Shown here piece by piece: positions 1-8,774 of a stretch of DNA of 64,000 bases. The stretch's first letter is position 1, and every line of letters begins with the position of its first letter. A program made the translations under genes and the position numbers. The stretch covers positions 1 to 64,000 of the forward strand of contig NZ_JADEXZ010000021.1 in the NCBI RefSeq assembly GCF_015206815.1. The letters run 5' to 3'. The notes below the pieces were generated by a model that searched no databases, was not told where the DNA came from, and saw only the letters and a list, made by a program, of their open reading frames with translations. The stretch is from Fortiea sp. LEGE XX443. Lineage in GTDB: Bacteria > Cyanobacteriota > Cyanobacteriia > Cyanobacteriales > Nostocaceae.

Positions 1-205
1 GAACGGGGCAGGGGGAAAGGTAAAAACCTTGATGCCACTTCACTCAAGTCGGGAAACCCGCCCACGTGAGTGGCTCCCCCTTGTGGGCAAAAGCCCCCTT
101 GCTCCTTTTCTCCCTTGGTTGTTCGCGTAGCGTCCCGTAGGGAAGCCCCACCCCTTGTGGGTGGTTTTTCTCCCCTGCTAAGAGCTCCCTGCTCCCCTGC
201 TTTTT
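1..205. repeat. G/C-rich interspersed repeat, partial
   Basis: The stretch is built of runs such as CCCTTGCTCC, TTGTGGGTGG and CTCCCCTGCTAAGAGCTCCC, with several short inverted segments. The same blocks recur in the opposite orientation at 58017-58162, so this is a dispersed element and not unique sequence. It ends abruptly against the transposase remnant near 205, which suggests that element insertion or recombination removed the 5' part of the transposase. An open frame runs through it from about 70, but its low-complexity Pro/Cys/Ser translation does not look like a protein. The left boundary is outside the window. Confidence 0.6.
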
Positions 206-696
206 TCATTCAAGAATTAGTACCAGAAAACAAATATTTTGTTTTGCGGATAAAAAACAATTGGAAACTAGAATTTGATGACTCAAGTGGGTTAGTCAAA
301 GTTGGTGCATCTCAGGATGCTCAATCTTATAGAGTGATTAATTTTTGTGATTTAGAAACGAAAACTGAGTTTCGCTTAGTGACTAATTTACCATCTACGG
401 GAGAGGCTGCCGTTAGTGATCATGAAATTAGGGATACTTATCGCTTACGCTGGGGGGGTGAATTGTTGTGGAAGTTTTTAAAAATGCACTTAAAACTAGA
501 CAAACTAATTACTAAGAACGTGAATGGCATCACCATACAAATTTTTGTTAGTTTAATCGCCTATCTAATTTTACAGTTATTATCTATTCCACAACAATGG
601 GGACATACACTATTAGATAAATTCCGCTATTTACCATCTTGCATGTGTCAGAAAATCAGTTACGTTCATTGGTTTGAGGAGATGATGTCATGCTGA
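206..696 (+). pseudogene. IS4-type transposase, C-terminal remnant
   Basis: This is the C-terminal third of a DDE transposase. Recognisable pieces are FRLVTNLPS (end of the catalytic core beta strands) and YRLRWGGELLWKFLKMHLKL, which matches the Y-(2)-R-(3)-E-(6)-K signature of the IS4 superfamily and carries the third catalytic acid. The first two catalytic Asp residues are absent because the N-terminal part is missing. Homology begins only around 206, where the sequence leaves the G/C-rich repeat. The remaining 160 or so codons are intact to the stop at 694-696. It cannot be a working transposase alone. The family call is from the motif; the exact IS was not identified. Confidence 0.7.
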
Positions 697-794
697 CTAT
701 TTTAGGCTTAATAGAGTTAGTGTAACTATATATGTAAATTTTTGTATCAGCATTCAACATTTCTGTGTTTACATATATAATTCCCTAGTCAGCA
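691..794. repeat. Long imperfect palindrome after transposase remnant
   Basis: Two nested pairs of inverted arms are exact: TGCTGACTA (691-699) with TAGTCAGCA (786-794), and TATATATGTAAA (727-738) with TTTACATATATA (768-779). The outer left arm overlaps the transposase stop codon. This could be the IS terminal region, a transcription terminator-like structure or a small non-autonomous element. No further gene is seen between 697 and 962. Confidence 0.55.
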
Positions 795-962
795 AACTAA
801 TTAACAACCTGACATAAAAACGCAAAGACACAGCTTTTTTCCTCTTGTCTTTGCGTAACCCTCTTTCATCAGTATTTTGATAAATATTCAACATTTCAGC
901 CAACAAAAAAAGAAGAATTCACCCTAGAGTGAAGGAAGAGGGATAGTTTAAGTCAGATTCAG

Positions 963-1685
963 CTAGGTTAAACTTTCAGGTTCTACACCTAAAGCTTTTA
1001 ACCTTTCTGCCAGGAGTTGCGCTTTTTGTTCCGTTTCTATACGTAACTGTCGCTCAAAATTGAGATGTTCTTCCATTTCCTGAATACGTTCTTCTGGTGT
1101 GAGCAACTTTTGTCCTTCTTCGTCATACCAGTACAACCATTCTCGTGCAATACCTTGATAAATTCCTCGTTCTCTTCCAATTCCTAAACCAATTTCTGGT
1201 AACCAAATAGGATTTCCTGAGATGAGGAAATATTCACCATCTACTAACCGATAAACCTCCAGAGGTGGCTTTTTCCGTCGCAGGGGTTTGTAAATAATGT
1301 AGTACAAAACTCCTAATTCTTTGGCATAAAATTCTTTTTTGGTACTGTACTCCCCATGACTGATTTGAGAAACCACCTCTAGTGCTAAAAATGGGGGCTT
1401 TTTTTCTTCCCACAGCACATAACTAAAGCGCAAGTCGCCATCAGTAAAGCGTTTAACTCCTACGCTGAGAAATCCATCAGGGACGATCGCTGGTTTTTTT
1501 GGGTCATAATAGACACCCATGTTAACGCCAAAAAACCAATCCCAACGATCTGACCATACCATAGCCAGTGTTGCTTTCAACAAACTGGGAATTAAATCTT
1601 GTAGTTCATTATCCACGGGTATATCCTCTGAGTCTAGTAGCTCTTCGGAAGATGGCAAACAGTGTAACGGATTGTAGTTTAACAT
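963..1685 (-). CDS. Uma2 family endonuclease (DUF820)
   Basis: This 240-residue protein belongs to the Uma2/DUF820 family, which has a PD-(D/E)XK nuclease fold and is greatly expanded in cyanobacteria; its cellular role is not established. Visible features are the core strand IVPDGFLSVG with the conserved Asp, the following FLALEVVSQ with the conserved Glu, then KKEFYAKELGVLYYIIY, which is the usual region after the catalytic centre. The last 45 residues (EERIQEMEEHLNFERQLRIE onward) form a charged coiled coil ending in LKALGVEPE, typical of the family. The length is normal for the long form. It is monocistronic. Two paralogues occur in this window, at 30381 and 43787. Confidence 0.85.
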   Translation of the reverse strand: MLNYNPLHCLPSSEELLDSEDIPVDNELQDLIPSLLKATLAMVWSDRWDWFFGVNMGVYYDPKKPAIVPDGFLSVGVKRFTDGDLRFSYVLWEEKKPPFLALEVVSQISHGEYSTKKEFYAKELGVLYYIIYKPLRRKKPPLEVYRLVDGEYFLISGNPIWLPEIGLGIGRERGIYQGIAREWLYWYDEEGQKLLTPEERIQEMEEHLNFERQLRIETEQKAQLLAERLKALGVEPESLT

Positions 1686-2081
1686 GAGTCGTATTGGTAG
1701 ATGCTAAGTCTAGATAGATTTTAGGAAATAAAGTAATTTTGATTCATGTAGATATCACAAAGTTTTAATATTTAAAGCAACACAGCGGTTGATATTGCTG
1801 TTTTTATTTATCTGCGTCTATTTGCGTTTGATTTTTCTAGCTATACTTCATCCATCTGAAAAATGTAATGCTATAGATAGGAATTCTTAGAAGCTTTATA
1901 GAGTTTAATAATTAGCTAAAATAAGCATGTTCGATGAAAAATCAACCACAAAGATATATACACTAATCTTTCCTGTATACTAACTACATAATTATAAATA
2001 AACAACTTTATATAAATCTAGGGTATTACTTTGATAGAATTTCATTACCCAATGTAATTTAAGCGATCGCTGCAAATTTAT
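1686..2081. other. Intergenic region, no gene seen
   Basis: The stretch is about 400 bases, AT-rich, between the Uma2 gene and the ndhD terminator. It has one GCGATCGC octamer near 2063. I see no open frame with coding character, no tRNA-like fold and no clear repeat. Confidence 0.5.
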
Positions 2082-2108
2082 AAAAAAAAGGCGAGTATAT
2101 AACCCGCC
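2082..2108 (-). terminator. Rho-independent terminator of ndhD
   Basis: Read on the minus strand, a 7-bp GC-rich stem GGCGGGT / ACTCGCC with a TATAT loop is followed directly by eight T residues. It lies 34 bases after the ndhD stop codon. This is a textbook intrinsic terminator. Confidence 0.85.
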
Positions 2109-2141
2109 CTAAAAATCTGAATTTAACTTACCAATCCCCGA

Positions 2142-3722
2142 CTAATTACCAATTGTTGGCGCATTCAAAGAAACTTTTGGTGCTTCTTCTTTTTTCTGTG
2201 CCAATGTTGGTACAGAATCGCGCAATCTTGCTGTCAATTGTACGGTTGTAGCGTCGTAAATTTGAGTCAACAACTTTGGATAGAAACCAATACCAATAAT
2301 TGGCACTAACAAACAAGCAATGATAAAGACTTCACGGGGTTCGGCATCGATAAGATTCTGATGAGAAACTAATTCTTCGTTTTCTTTACCGTAGAAAATT
2401 TCCCGCAACATTGATAGCAAATAAATTGGCGTTAAAATCACACCAACTGCCATCAAAAACACTACGATGACTTTGAAGGTAGAGCTATAAGCATCGCTAG
2501 TGGCAAAGCCAACAAACACCATTAATTCTGCTACAAAACCACTCATTCCTGGCAATGCCAAAGAAGCCATTGAACAAGTAGTAAACATAGCAAAAATCTT
2601 CTGCATCCGCTTACCAACACCACCCATTTCATCCAACATCAGGGTATGTGTCCGGTCATAAGTTGCACCGACTAGGAAGAACAAACTCGCCCCGATTAAA
2701 CCATGCGACACCATTTGTAACATTGCGCCACTCAATCCCAAATCGGTGAAGGAGGCGATACCGATGGTTACAAAACCCATGTGGGAAATTGAGGAGTAGG
2801 CAATTTTGCGCTTGAGGTTGCGCTGGGCAAAGGATGTCAGGGCAGCATAGATGATATTAACTACCCCCAAAACCACTAATACCGGTGCAAAATAAGCGTG
2901 GGCATCGGGGAGCATTTGGGCATTCATCCGAATTAAGGCATAGCCGCCCATTTTCAGCAAAATCCCTGCCAGCAACATATGTACAGGGGCTGTAGCTTCA
3001 CCGTGGGCATCGGGGAGCCAGGTATGCAAAGGAATGATGGGTAACTTGACGGCGTAGGCAATCAGGAAGCCAGCATATAGCGCCAGTTGGAAATTTAGGG
3101 TGAAATCCTTGAGGGCGAGCGATCGCATATCAAATGTTACCGTATCGCCATAAAATCCCATTGTCAGAGCAGACAGCAAAATAAACAGCGATCCACCTGC
3201 TGTGTACAAAATGAATTTTGTCGCTGCATATTGCCGTTTTTTACCTCCCCAAATCGATAGTAGGAAATATATCGGTACTAGTTCCAGTTCCCACACCAAG
3301 AAAAATAACAGCATATCCTGGACAGCGAACACGGCAATCTGACCGCCATACATCGCCAAAATCAAGAAGTAAAATAGCTTTGGCTTGAATGTCACAGGCC
3401 AAGCCGCTAAAATCGCCAGCGTAGTGATGAATCCAGTCAAAATAATTAGGGGCATAGACAAGCCATCTGCCCCTACTGACCAATTCAAATCTAGCTGCGG
3501 TACCCAGGGGTAACTCTCTACCAGCTGCAAATCAGGATTGGAAAAATCATACCCAGTGTAGAAGGCATAAACAATCAGTGCAAAATCTATAAGCCCTACG
3601 ATTAGGGAATACCAGCGCACTGTTTTACCGTCTTTATCGGGAATGAGCGGAATTAACAACGACGCTGCTATTGGTAACAGAATAATCGTCGTCAGCCACG
3701 GGAAATTAGCTGTATTCATCAC
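2142..3722 (-). CDS. ndhD: NAD(P)H-quinone oxidoreductase subunit 4 (NdhD1)
   Basis: NdhD is one of the antiporter-like, proton-translocating membrane subunits of the cyanobacterial NDH-1 complex in the thylakoid membrane. The 526 residues are almost entirely hydrophobic, with about 14 predicted helices. Family marks are [16 protein letters not shown] (the Glu in the proton channel), [18 protein letters not shown] followed by [20 protein letters not shown], and [14 protein letters not shown]. The length agrees with NdhD1, which goes with NdhF1 in respiratory/cyclic-flow NDH-1L. The start is the ATG before MNTANFPW. In Anabaena relatives ndhF1 and ndhD1 are, as I recall, neighbours; here they are 5 kb apart with opposite-strand genes between them, so ndhD probably relies on its own promoter. 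It ends at a clear terminator. Confidence 0.95.
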   Translation of the reverse strand: MMNTANFPWLTTIILLPIAASLLIPLIPDKDGKTVRWYSLIVGLIDFALIVYAFYTGYDFSNPDLQLVESYPWVPQLDLNWSVGADGLSMPLIILTGFITTLAILAAWPVTFKPKLFYFLILAMYGGQIAVFAVQDMLLFFLVWELELVPIYFLLSIWGGKKRQYAATKFILYTAGGSLFILLSALTMGFYGDTVTFDMRSLALKDFTLNFQLALYAGFLIAYAVKLPIIPLHTWLPDAHGEATAPVHMLLAGILLKMGGYALIRMNAQMLPDAHAYFAPVLVVLGVVNIIYAALTSFAQRNLKRKIAYSSISHMGFVTIGIASFTDLGLSGAMLQMVSHGLIGASLFFLVGATYDRTHTLMLDEMGGVGKRMQKIFAMFTTCSMASLALPGMSGFVAELMVFVGFATSDAYSSTFKVIVVFLMAVGVILTPIYLLSMLREIFYGKENEELVSHQNLIDAEPREVFIIACLLVPIIGIGFYPKLLTQIYDATTVQLTARLRDSVPTLAQKKEEAPKVSLNAPTIGN

Positions 3723-4042
3723 AATTCGTCTGCAATCAAGATCATGTTTACCAAGGAAGCCCTAGCTATTAAGTAGCAGTTTTTTGAGGCTTTCGCATTC
3801 CTTGTTATGTTGATTTAATTAAATTGGCAATGCCCCACTTTTTCTTTTGGCAGTATCTTTTGACTGGAAGAGGTATTCAAGATTCAGTTAGGATACTCCC
3901 TGTCAAGTCAAAATTTTACCCTAAAAAAGCCGTTAAACTAGAATTTTAGGGATGCGATCGCCTCACTGACCTCACGGATCACAAAAAACACACAATACTG
4001 CTTGGTGGTTGTTGCAAAAAGCGTTAAAGGAGAAATAAGCCT
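3723..4042. other. Divergent intergenic region ndhD / antitoxin
   Basis: About 320 bases separate the divergent ndhD and toxin-antitoxin genes and must contain both promoters. A GCGATCGC site lies near 3955. The ribosome binding site AAGGAGA at 4027-4033 serves the downstream antitoxin. I see no gene here and could not find a direct repeat marking an insertion edge by eye. Confidence 0.5.
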
Positions 4043-4300
4043 ATGATCATCGCGCAAATTGATAGTCAGATTCGTTATGTCACCAACGCAGATGGAGAAA
4101 CAACAGATGTACTAGTCCCTGTAGAACTTTGGCAACAGCTTATCAGTTCCATAAATTCTGATAACCTCAGTGGTTTAGCTTGGATTGATGAACAGGAGCC
4201 AAAAGCACAAATATTAGCCGACCTGCAAGAATCTGTGCGACAAGCAGCTGTAGGACAAACTTTCCCAGTTTCAGAGCTTTGGGACGATATCGAAGCCTAA
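4043..4300 (+). CDS. Putative type II antitoxin
   Basis: This 85-residue acidic protein is probably the antitoxin of the RelE-type toxin that starts four bases after it. The N-terminus (IDSQIRYVTNADGETTDVLV) and central VPVELWQQLISS resemble short cyanobacterial antitoxins. The C-terminus (DLQESVRQAAVGQTFPVSEL) is the expected amphipathic toxin-wrapping segment ending in WDDIEA. A good ribosome binding site (AAGGAGA) precedes the ATG. The order antitoxin-then-toxin and tight spacing are normal for relBE-like operons. No DNA-binding fold can be named with confidence. It sits in the block that separates ndhF and ndhD. Confidence 0.7.
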   Translation: MIIAQIDSQIRYVTNADGETTDVLVPVELWQQLISSINSDNLSGLAWIDEQEPKAQILADLQESVRQAAVGQTFPVSELWDDIEA

Positions 4301-4304
4301 ATCT

Positions 4305-4631
4305 ATGGCAGAAGTTCGTTTTACTCCTCCCTTCAAACGCCGGCTCAAAACTCTGACTAAACGCTATCGTCAAATTCAAATTGATATTCAACCCATTATT
4401 GATCAGCTACAGGCTGGGAATTTTATTGGCGATCAAATTTCTGGGATAGACTTGACCGTTTTTAAAGTTAGAGCAAAAAACAGTGATATCCCTACGGGTA
4501 AAAGTGGTGGATATCGGGTTATCTATCAAGTTGTCTCACCTGAATGTATTTTACTTCTACTCATTTATGCAAAATCGGATCAGGCAGATGTGAGCTTAGA
4601 AGAGATTGAAGATGCAATTAACAAGACATAG
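4305..4631 (+). CDS. RelE/ParE family toxin
   Basis: This 108-residue basic protein is likely a ribosome-dependent mRNA interferase or ParE-like toxin. Family marks are FTPPFKRRLKTLTKRYRQI in the N-terminal helices, the central GNFIGDQISGI, the strand YRVIYQVV and the C-terminal ILLLLIYAKSDQADVSLEEI, which matches the RelE/YafQ-type ending (hhhhYsKsdpeDhs...I). The gene starts four bases after the antitoxin stop and is surely cotranscribed with it. It is complete with no frameshift. About 80 bases separate it from the NACHT gene on the same strand, so the pair may stabilise or form part of that accessory block. Confidence 0.85.
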   Translation: MAEVRFTPPFKRRLKTLTKRYRQIQIDIQPIIDQLQAGNFIGDQISGIDLTVFKVRAKNSDIPTGKSGGYRVIYQVVSPECILLLLIYAKSDQADVSLEEIEDAINKT

Positions 4632-4710
4632 CCAAAAGATGATATTAAATTTTGCAAGTGCAGAAACAGTGTATAAAATTGCATAATATCTGCCCAGTTT
4701 TTATAGATAC

Positions 4711-7700
4711 ATGGATTACCCATTTCACAATTTAGACCCAGAAAAGTTTCAGCAGTTCTGCCAAGCACTATTGATAAAAGAACATCCAAACGTCCAATGT
4801 TTTCCGGTTGCACAACCCGATGGGGGACGAGATGCTGTAGCCTATTTAGGAATAGATTCTGACCGCAGTTTTATCGTGTACCAAATCAAATTGGTAAAAC
4901 GACCGTTTGCCTTACCTGATCCTCATAAATGGCTGGTAAGAATTTTAGAAGAGGAAGCACCAAAACTTAAGAAGCAAATTCCCAAGGGAGCAACTCAGTT
5001 TGTTTTGATTACTAATGTTCCTGGAACTGCACATCCTGACTCAGGCTCTATAGATAAAGCGAATCAACTACTTAGTCAGCTTGGTGTTCCATCCATGTGC
5101 TGGTGGCTTGATGATTTAAACCGCCGACTGGATAGCTCTTGGGATCTAAAGTGGGTATATCCTGAGTTGATGACAGGCCCAGATTTAATTCGATCAGTTA
5201 TAGAGTCTAGGCTTTCAGAAAATAGCGAGCGCAGGTCTGATACAATTCGTTCTTTTGTTAAACATCAATTTTGTCAAGAGCAAGAAGTCAAATTCAGGCA
5301 GGTAGAACTCCAAAATAGGCTGTTAGATTTATTTATAGATGTTCCAATTTCTCCCCCACAAAGAGATACAACTGGCAAGAAAGAAATAAAGTTATACAGA
5401 ATATATCATGATATTGCTTCAAATCTTGAAAGAGATAGAAATAATCAAATACATACTACTTTCAGCGATGTGAATTTGTACTCTAATATTAGGGGGGAAG
5501 AACGGGAAATAGTAGGTGCAGCAACATTTCTACTTCATATCTTGGTTCAAAAAGATATCCCTCTAATAGTTATCGAAGGTGCGCCTGGACAAGGTAAATC
5601 GACAATAACTCAATATGTATGCCAAGTACATCGGATGCGAGTATTGGGCAATGATGAAGTATTACGTTCTTTATCGACAGATCATAAAGATGAAACGTTA
5701 GAAAAATTGCCTCCAATACATAGATACTCTCCAGTTCGTCTACCATTCAAAATTGATTTGAGAGATTTGGCAACTTGGCTCGACAAAAAAAATCCTTTTT
5801 CTGTTGATGAAGAAGATGAACTTCCTTCTAATTGGCAAAAATCTTTAGAATCATTCCTTGCTGCTTTGGTACGGCATGATTCAGGCGGTGGTGAATTTGA
5901 TGTCATTGATCTGCGTGCTGTCATGAAACTCAGTCCAGTACTGCTTGTTTTTGACGGGCTTGATGAAGTTGCTGATATCTTAAAAAGGCAAGAAGTTGTT
6001 AATGAAATTATTAATGGTGTAAATCGTCTTGAAACAATAGCTGAATCACTTCAAGTTGTTGTGACAAGTCGCCCAGCAGCATTTGCTAATTCCCCCGGTC
6101 TTCCACAGGATAAGTTTCCACACTATCAGCTTGATTCACTAACTCGTATTCTGATTGACGAATATACAACCAATTGGATTAAGGCACGAAAGCTTGATAA
6201 TAAAGAAGCTGCGGAAATTAGAAAGGTTATAAAAGAAAAGCTAAATCAACCACATCTGCGCGATTTATCTAAAAATCCAATGCAGTTGACAATATTACTA
6301 AGCCTTATTCGTAGTCAAGGTTTATCGCTTCCAGAAAAAAGAACGGCTCTTTACGATGATTACATAAAGCATTTTCTAGATCGTGAAGCCGCAAAGACTC
6401 CTATAGTTCGTGACCATCGAGAGCTTTTAATAAATGTTCAAAGATATTTTGCTTGGATACTTCATACAGAAGCAGAACAGGGCGGTAATGGTAGCATCTC
6501 TAAAGATAAACTTTATGAACTTCTTTCAAAATATCTTGATGATGAAGGTCATTCTAAATCATTGTTAGACGAATTATTTAGAGGCATGGTAGAACGCATA
6601 ATGGCGCTGGTACAACGTGTTGAAGGTATGTATGAATTTGAAGTTCAACCACTGCGAGAGTACTTCACAGCGCGATACCTTTATGATACTGCTCCTTATT
6701 CTCCAACTGGAAATGAAAAAACGGGGACATTGCCTGATCGTTTTGATGCCATAGCACGTAATTTTTACTGGTTCAATGTTACGAGATTTTATGCTGGCTG
6801 CTATACAAAAGGAGAACTTCCTTCACTCATTGACAGGTTGCAAGATTTAATTGAACAAGAAGGATATCGACTAATTAGTCATCCACGTATATTAGCAGCT
6901 ACTCTACTGTCTGACTGGGTATTTAAGCAACATCCTAAGTCTGTCAAAGCTGTTGTTGAACTTATACTTGATGGGATTGGATTGCGATATGTATTACCTT
7001 CTAATAGCCGCCGCCTTGGTTTAGGAAACCCTCTCGTACTTCCAAAAGATTGTGGACAAGAAGAATTAATCAATCATTGCTTTAAGAGCCTAGAGAAAAT
7101 ACCTCCTAAAGACTATGCTTTAGAAATAATAGATTTAATTAGAATAAATGCTACACAAGATGAAATTTTAGCTTTATGGAAGAGTTTTTTTTGCACTCAA
7201 AGTATTATTCAACAAGGTCAATGGCTTGAGTACGGTTATTATTTAGGAATTTTAAATAAAATAAGTTTAGATGATTTAAAAAATACTTTATCAGGTGAGT
7301 TTAATCTTTCAAAATGCGTGTCTCTTATTTTTAAAATTCGGCGGTTTGATTATTGTGAAATGACTGAAGAAAATTTTATTTTAACTATACAAGAAATTTT
7401 AAAAAGAAATATTATAATTGATAATCGCCGTAATATTCAGATCACTAGTATTATAGAGTTGTTTTGTCACTCTATTGACGTAAGCAGGTATGCTTTAGCT
7501 TTTAAAGCAAGAAATCTTAATATTCAATTGTGCCAGTTTTGGGAACATGATATTCACATAGTTAATCGAGGAAGGGTTTTCTTTCATCCACTACTAGCTA
7601 AAAAGCATATTAAACCTATAGTAAGTTGTAGAGAGGTTGCTAAGTGTCTTGATATCTTAGAAACAGTTGAACAAGAATCACAGCGTAGTGTACAAGAATG

Positions 7701-8586
7701 GGCAACTGATATTAATCCTTGGAATAATATTGTTGAAAAGTGCCGCCTACTTTGGGGTGATAATTGGTCTTTTTTCCATCTTGCCAACTTAGGTAGTGGA
7801 ATTAAATCTAAAAGTGAAACATGCAAAGACTATCCTGAACTTCTTGATCACTCAAAATCCTTGTGCCGACGAACACGTTATGCAAGGTTGCAAGCTGGAA
7901 GACCAAATTGGTGGGAGCAACAATTAGTTCAAGTTAGGGATGAAATGGATGCTATGTTCATTATATTAGTACTAGTAACATGGGCTAGTTCACTCACCTT
8001 AGTAACTCTGGCTAATTCTATTAATGATTACATTGGAACATTATCCTCTGATAATTGGCAGAGGTTATATGATTCTGTAGAAAACGCTGTTACTCTAACA
8101 GAAGACTTAGGTAATAGAATGATCCACTATAATGTGGATTTAATGTCAAAAAATTTAGATGCAAGAACAGTCACTTTACTGGCTCTACGAGCAAAAGAGC
8201 AAAGCAAAAAAAAGCTCTACAGTTCTTATCTTAGTACTTATGATAAATCTGATCCATTAGTATTAAAATTCTGCCAAGAGTTAGCACTTGATCTTCTTCA
8301 AGAAAATCAAACTAATTGGCATCCGGTTTTGGAAGTAATTGCTCAAAGTTATGCTAAAGGACAAATATCAGAAGGTTATGCTTCTTATGGGTTTGTTCGT
8401 CGCATAGCTAGAAGAACAGAAACAAATTCTTTGCCTACTGAGCTTGCTGAGGAGATTGCCGAACACCCTAATCGCTATCCTGGATTTTTAGTTGCAGCAG
8501 CAGAAGCTATATGTAAAGATATTGTGGCATCTAAAACAATTCCTGTAGGGGAAATAGCACGTAGGGATAAATGGTTTACAATATAA
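4711..8586 (+). CDS. Nuclease-like/NACHT STAND NTPase, putative anti-phage protein
   Basis: This 1291-residue protein has three parts. Residues 1-160 resemble a restriction-endonuclease (Mrr-like PD-(D/E)XK) domain: an N-terminal helix with E11, then QPDGGRDA (D41) and YQIKLVK (Q58-x-K60), the D...QxK pattern of Mrr-type nucleases. Residues 285-530 are a NACHT NTPase: Walker A GAPGQGKST (290-298), Walker B LLVFDGLDE (411-419), TSRP (452-455) and SKNPMQLTILL (520-530). Residues 530-1291 are helical, AT-rich and without a recognisable repeat; they would be the sensor. Such effector-NTPase-sensor proteins (Avs and bNACHT groups) are known anti-phage systems that activate the N-terminal effector when the sensor meets a phage product. 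The gene is uninterrupted, lies downstream of a toxin-antitoxin pair and lies between ndhF and ndhD on the opposite strand. The domain call is firm for NACHT and fair for the nuclease; the defence role is inferred. Confidence 0.85.
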   Translation: MDYPFHNLDPEKFQQFCQALLIKEHPNVQCFPVAQPDGGRDAVAYLGIDSDRSFIVYQIKLVKRPFALPDPHKWLVRILEEEAPKLKKQIPKGATQFVLITNVPGTAHPDSGSIDKANQLLSQLGVPSMCWWLDDLNRRLDSSWDLKWVYPELMTGPDLIRSVIESRLSENSERRSDTIRSFVKHQFCQEQEVKFRQVELQNRLLDLFIDVPISPPQRDTTGKKEIKLYRIYHDIASNLERDRNNQIHTTFSDVNLYSNIRGEEREIVGAATFLLHILVQKDIPLIVIEGAPGQGKSTITQYVCQVHRMRVLGNDEVLRSLSTDHKDETLEKLPPIHRYSPVRLPFKIDLRDLATWLDKKNPFSVDEEDELPSNWQKSLESFLAALVRHDSGGGEFDVIDLRAVMKLSPVLLVFDGLDEVADILKRQEVVNEIINGVNRLETIAESLQVVVTSRPAAFANSPGLPQDKFPHYQLDSLTRILIDEYTTNWIKARKLDNKEAAEIRKVIKEKLNQPHLRDLSKNPMQLTILLSLIRSQGLSLPEKRTALYDDYIKHFLDREAAKTPIVRDHRELLINVQRYFAWILHTEAEQGGNGSISKDKLYELLSKYLDDEGHSKSLLDELFRGMVERIMALVQRVEGMYEFEVQPLREYFTARYLYDTAPYSPTGNEKTGTLPDRFDAIARNFYWFNVTRFYAGCYTKGELPSLIDRLQDLIEQEGYRLISHPRILAATLLSDWVFKQHPKSVKAVVELILDGIGLRYVLPSNSRRLGLGNPLVLPKDCGQEELINHCFKSLEKIPPKDYALEIIDLIRINATQDEILALWKSFFCTQSIIQQGQWLEYGYYLGILNKISLDDLKNTLSGEFNLSKCVSLIFKIRRFDYCEMTEENFILTIQEILKRNIIIDNRRNIQITSIIELFCHSIDVSRYALAFKARNLNIQLCQFWEHDIHIVNRGRVFFHPLLAKKHIKPIVSCREVAKCLDILETVEQESQRSVQEWATDINPWNNIVEKCRLLWGDNWSFFHLANLGSGIKSKSETCKDYPELLDHSKSLCRRTRYARLQAGRPNWWEQQLVQVRDEMDAMFIILVLVTWASSLTLVTLANSINDYIGTLSSDNWQRLYDSVENAVTLTEDLGNRMIHYNVDLMSKNLDARTVTLLALRAKEQSKKKLYSSYLSTYDKSDPLVLKFCQELALDLLQENQTNWHPVLEVIAQSYAKGQISEGYASYGFVRRIARRTETNSLPTELAEEIAEHPNRYPGFLVAAAEAICKDIVASKTIPVGEIARRDKWFTI

Positions 8587-8742
8587 CTACAATGCTTAAG
8601 TAACCCGTATTTATATGCTGAATAAAGAGTAGTATTTATACGATTATCGACTATCTTGATTATTTTTTAAAGCCATAAATTAAATATAGATTATTTCGTA
8701 ATACTGGTATCTGGCAACCAAACTAGGAAATAAAAAATAATG

Positions 8743-8768
8743 TAGGGGCGGACATCTGCCCACCCCTA
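8743..8768 (-). terminator. Hairpin downstream of ndhF
   Basis: TAGGGGCGG and CCCACCCCTA form a nine-pair stem with one C/A mismatch and a short loop, six bases beyond the ndhF stop. Hairpins of this sequence type are dispersed in cyanobacterial genomes, so it may be a repeat used as a terminator. There is no T run. Confidence 0.5.
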
Positions 8769-8774
8769 TAAACA

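Noticed and set aside
70-205. Apparent N-terminal extension of the transposase frame
   Set aside because: It translates G/C-rich repeat DNA into Pro/Cys/Ser-rich sequence with no transposase similarity, and the same DNA recurs inverted at 58 kb.
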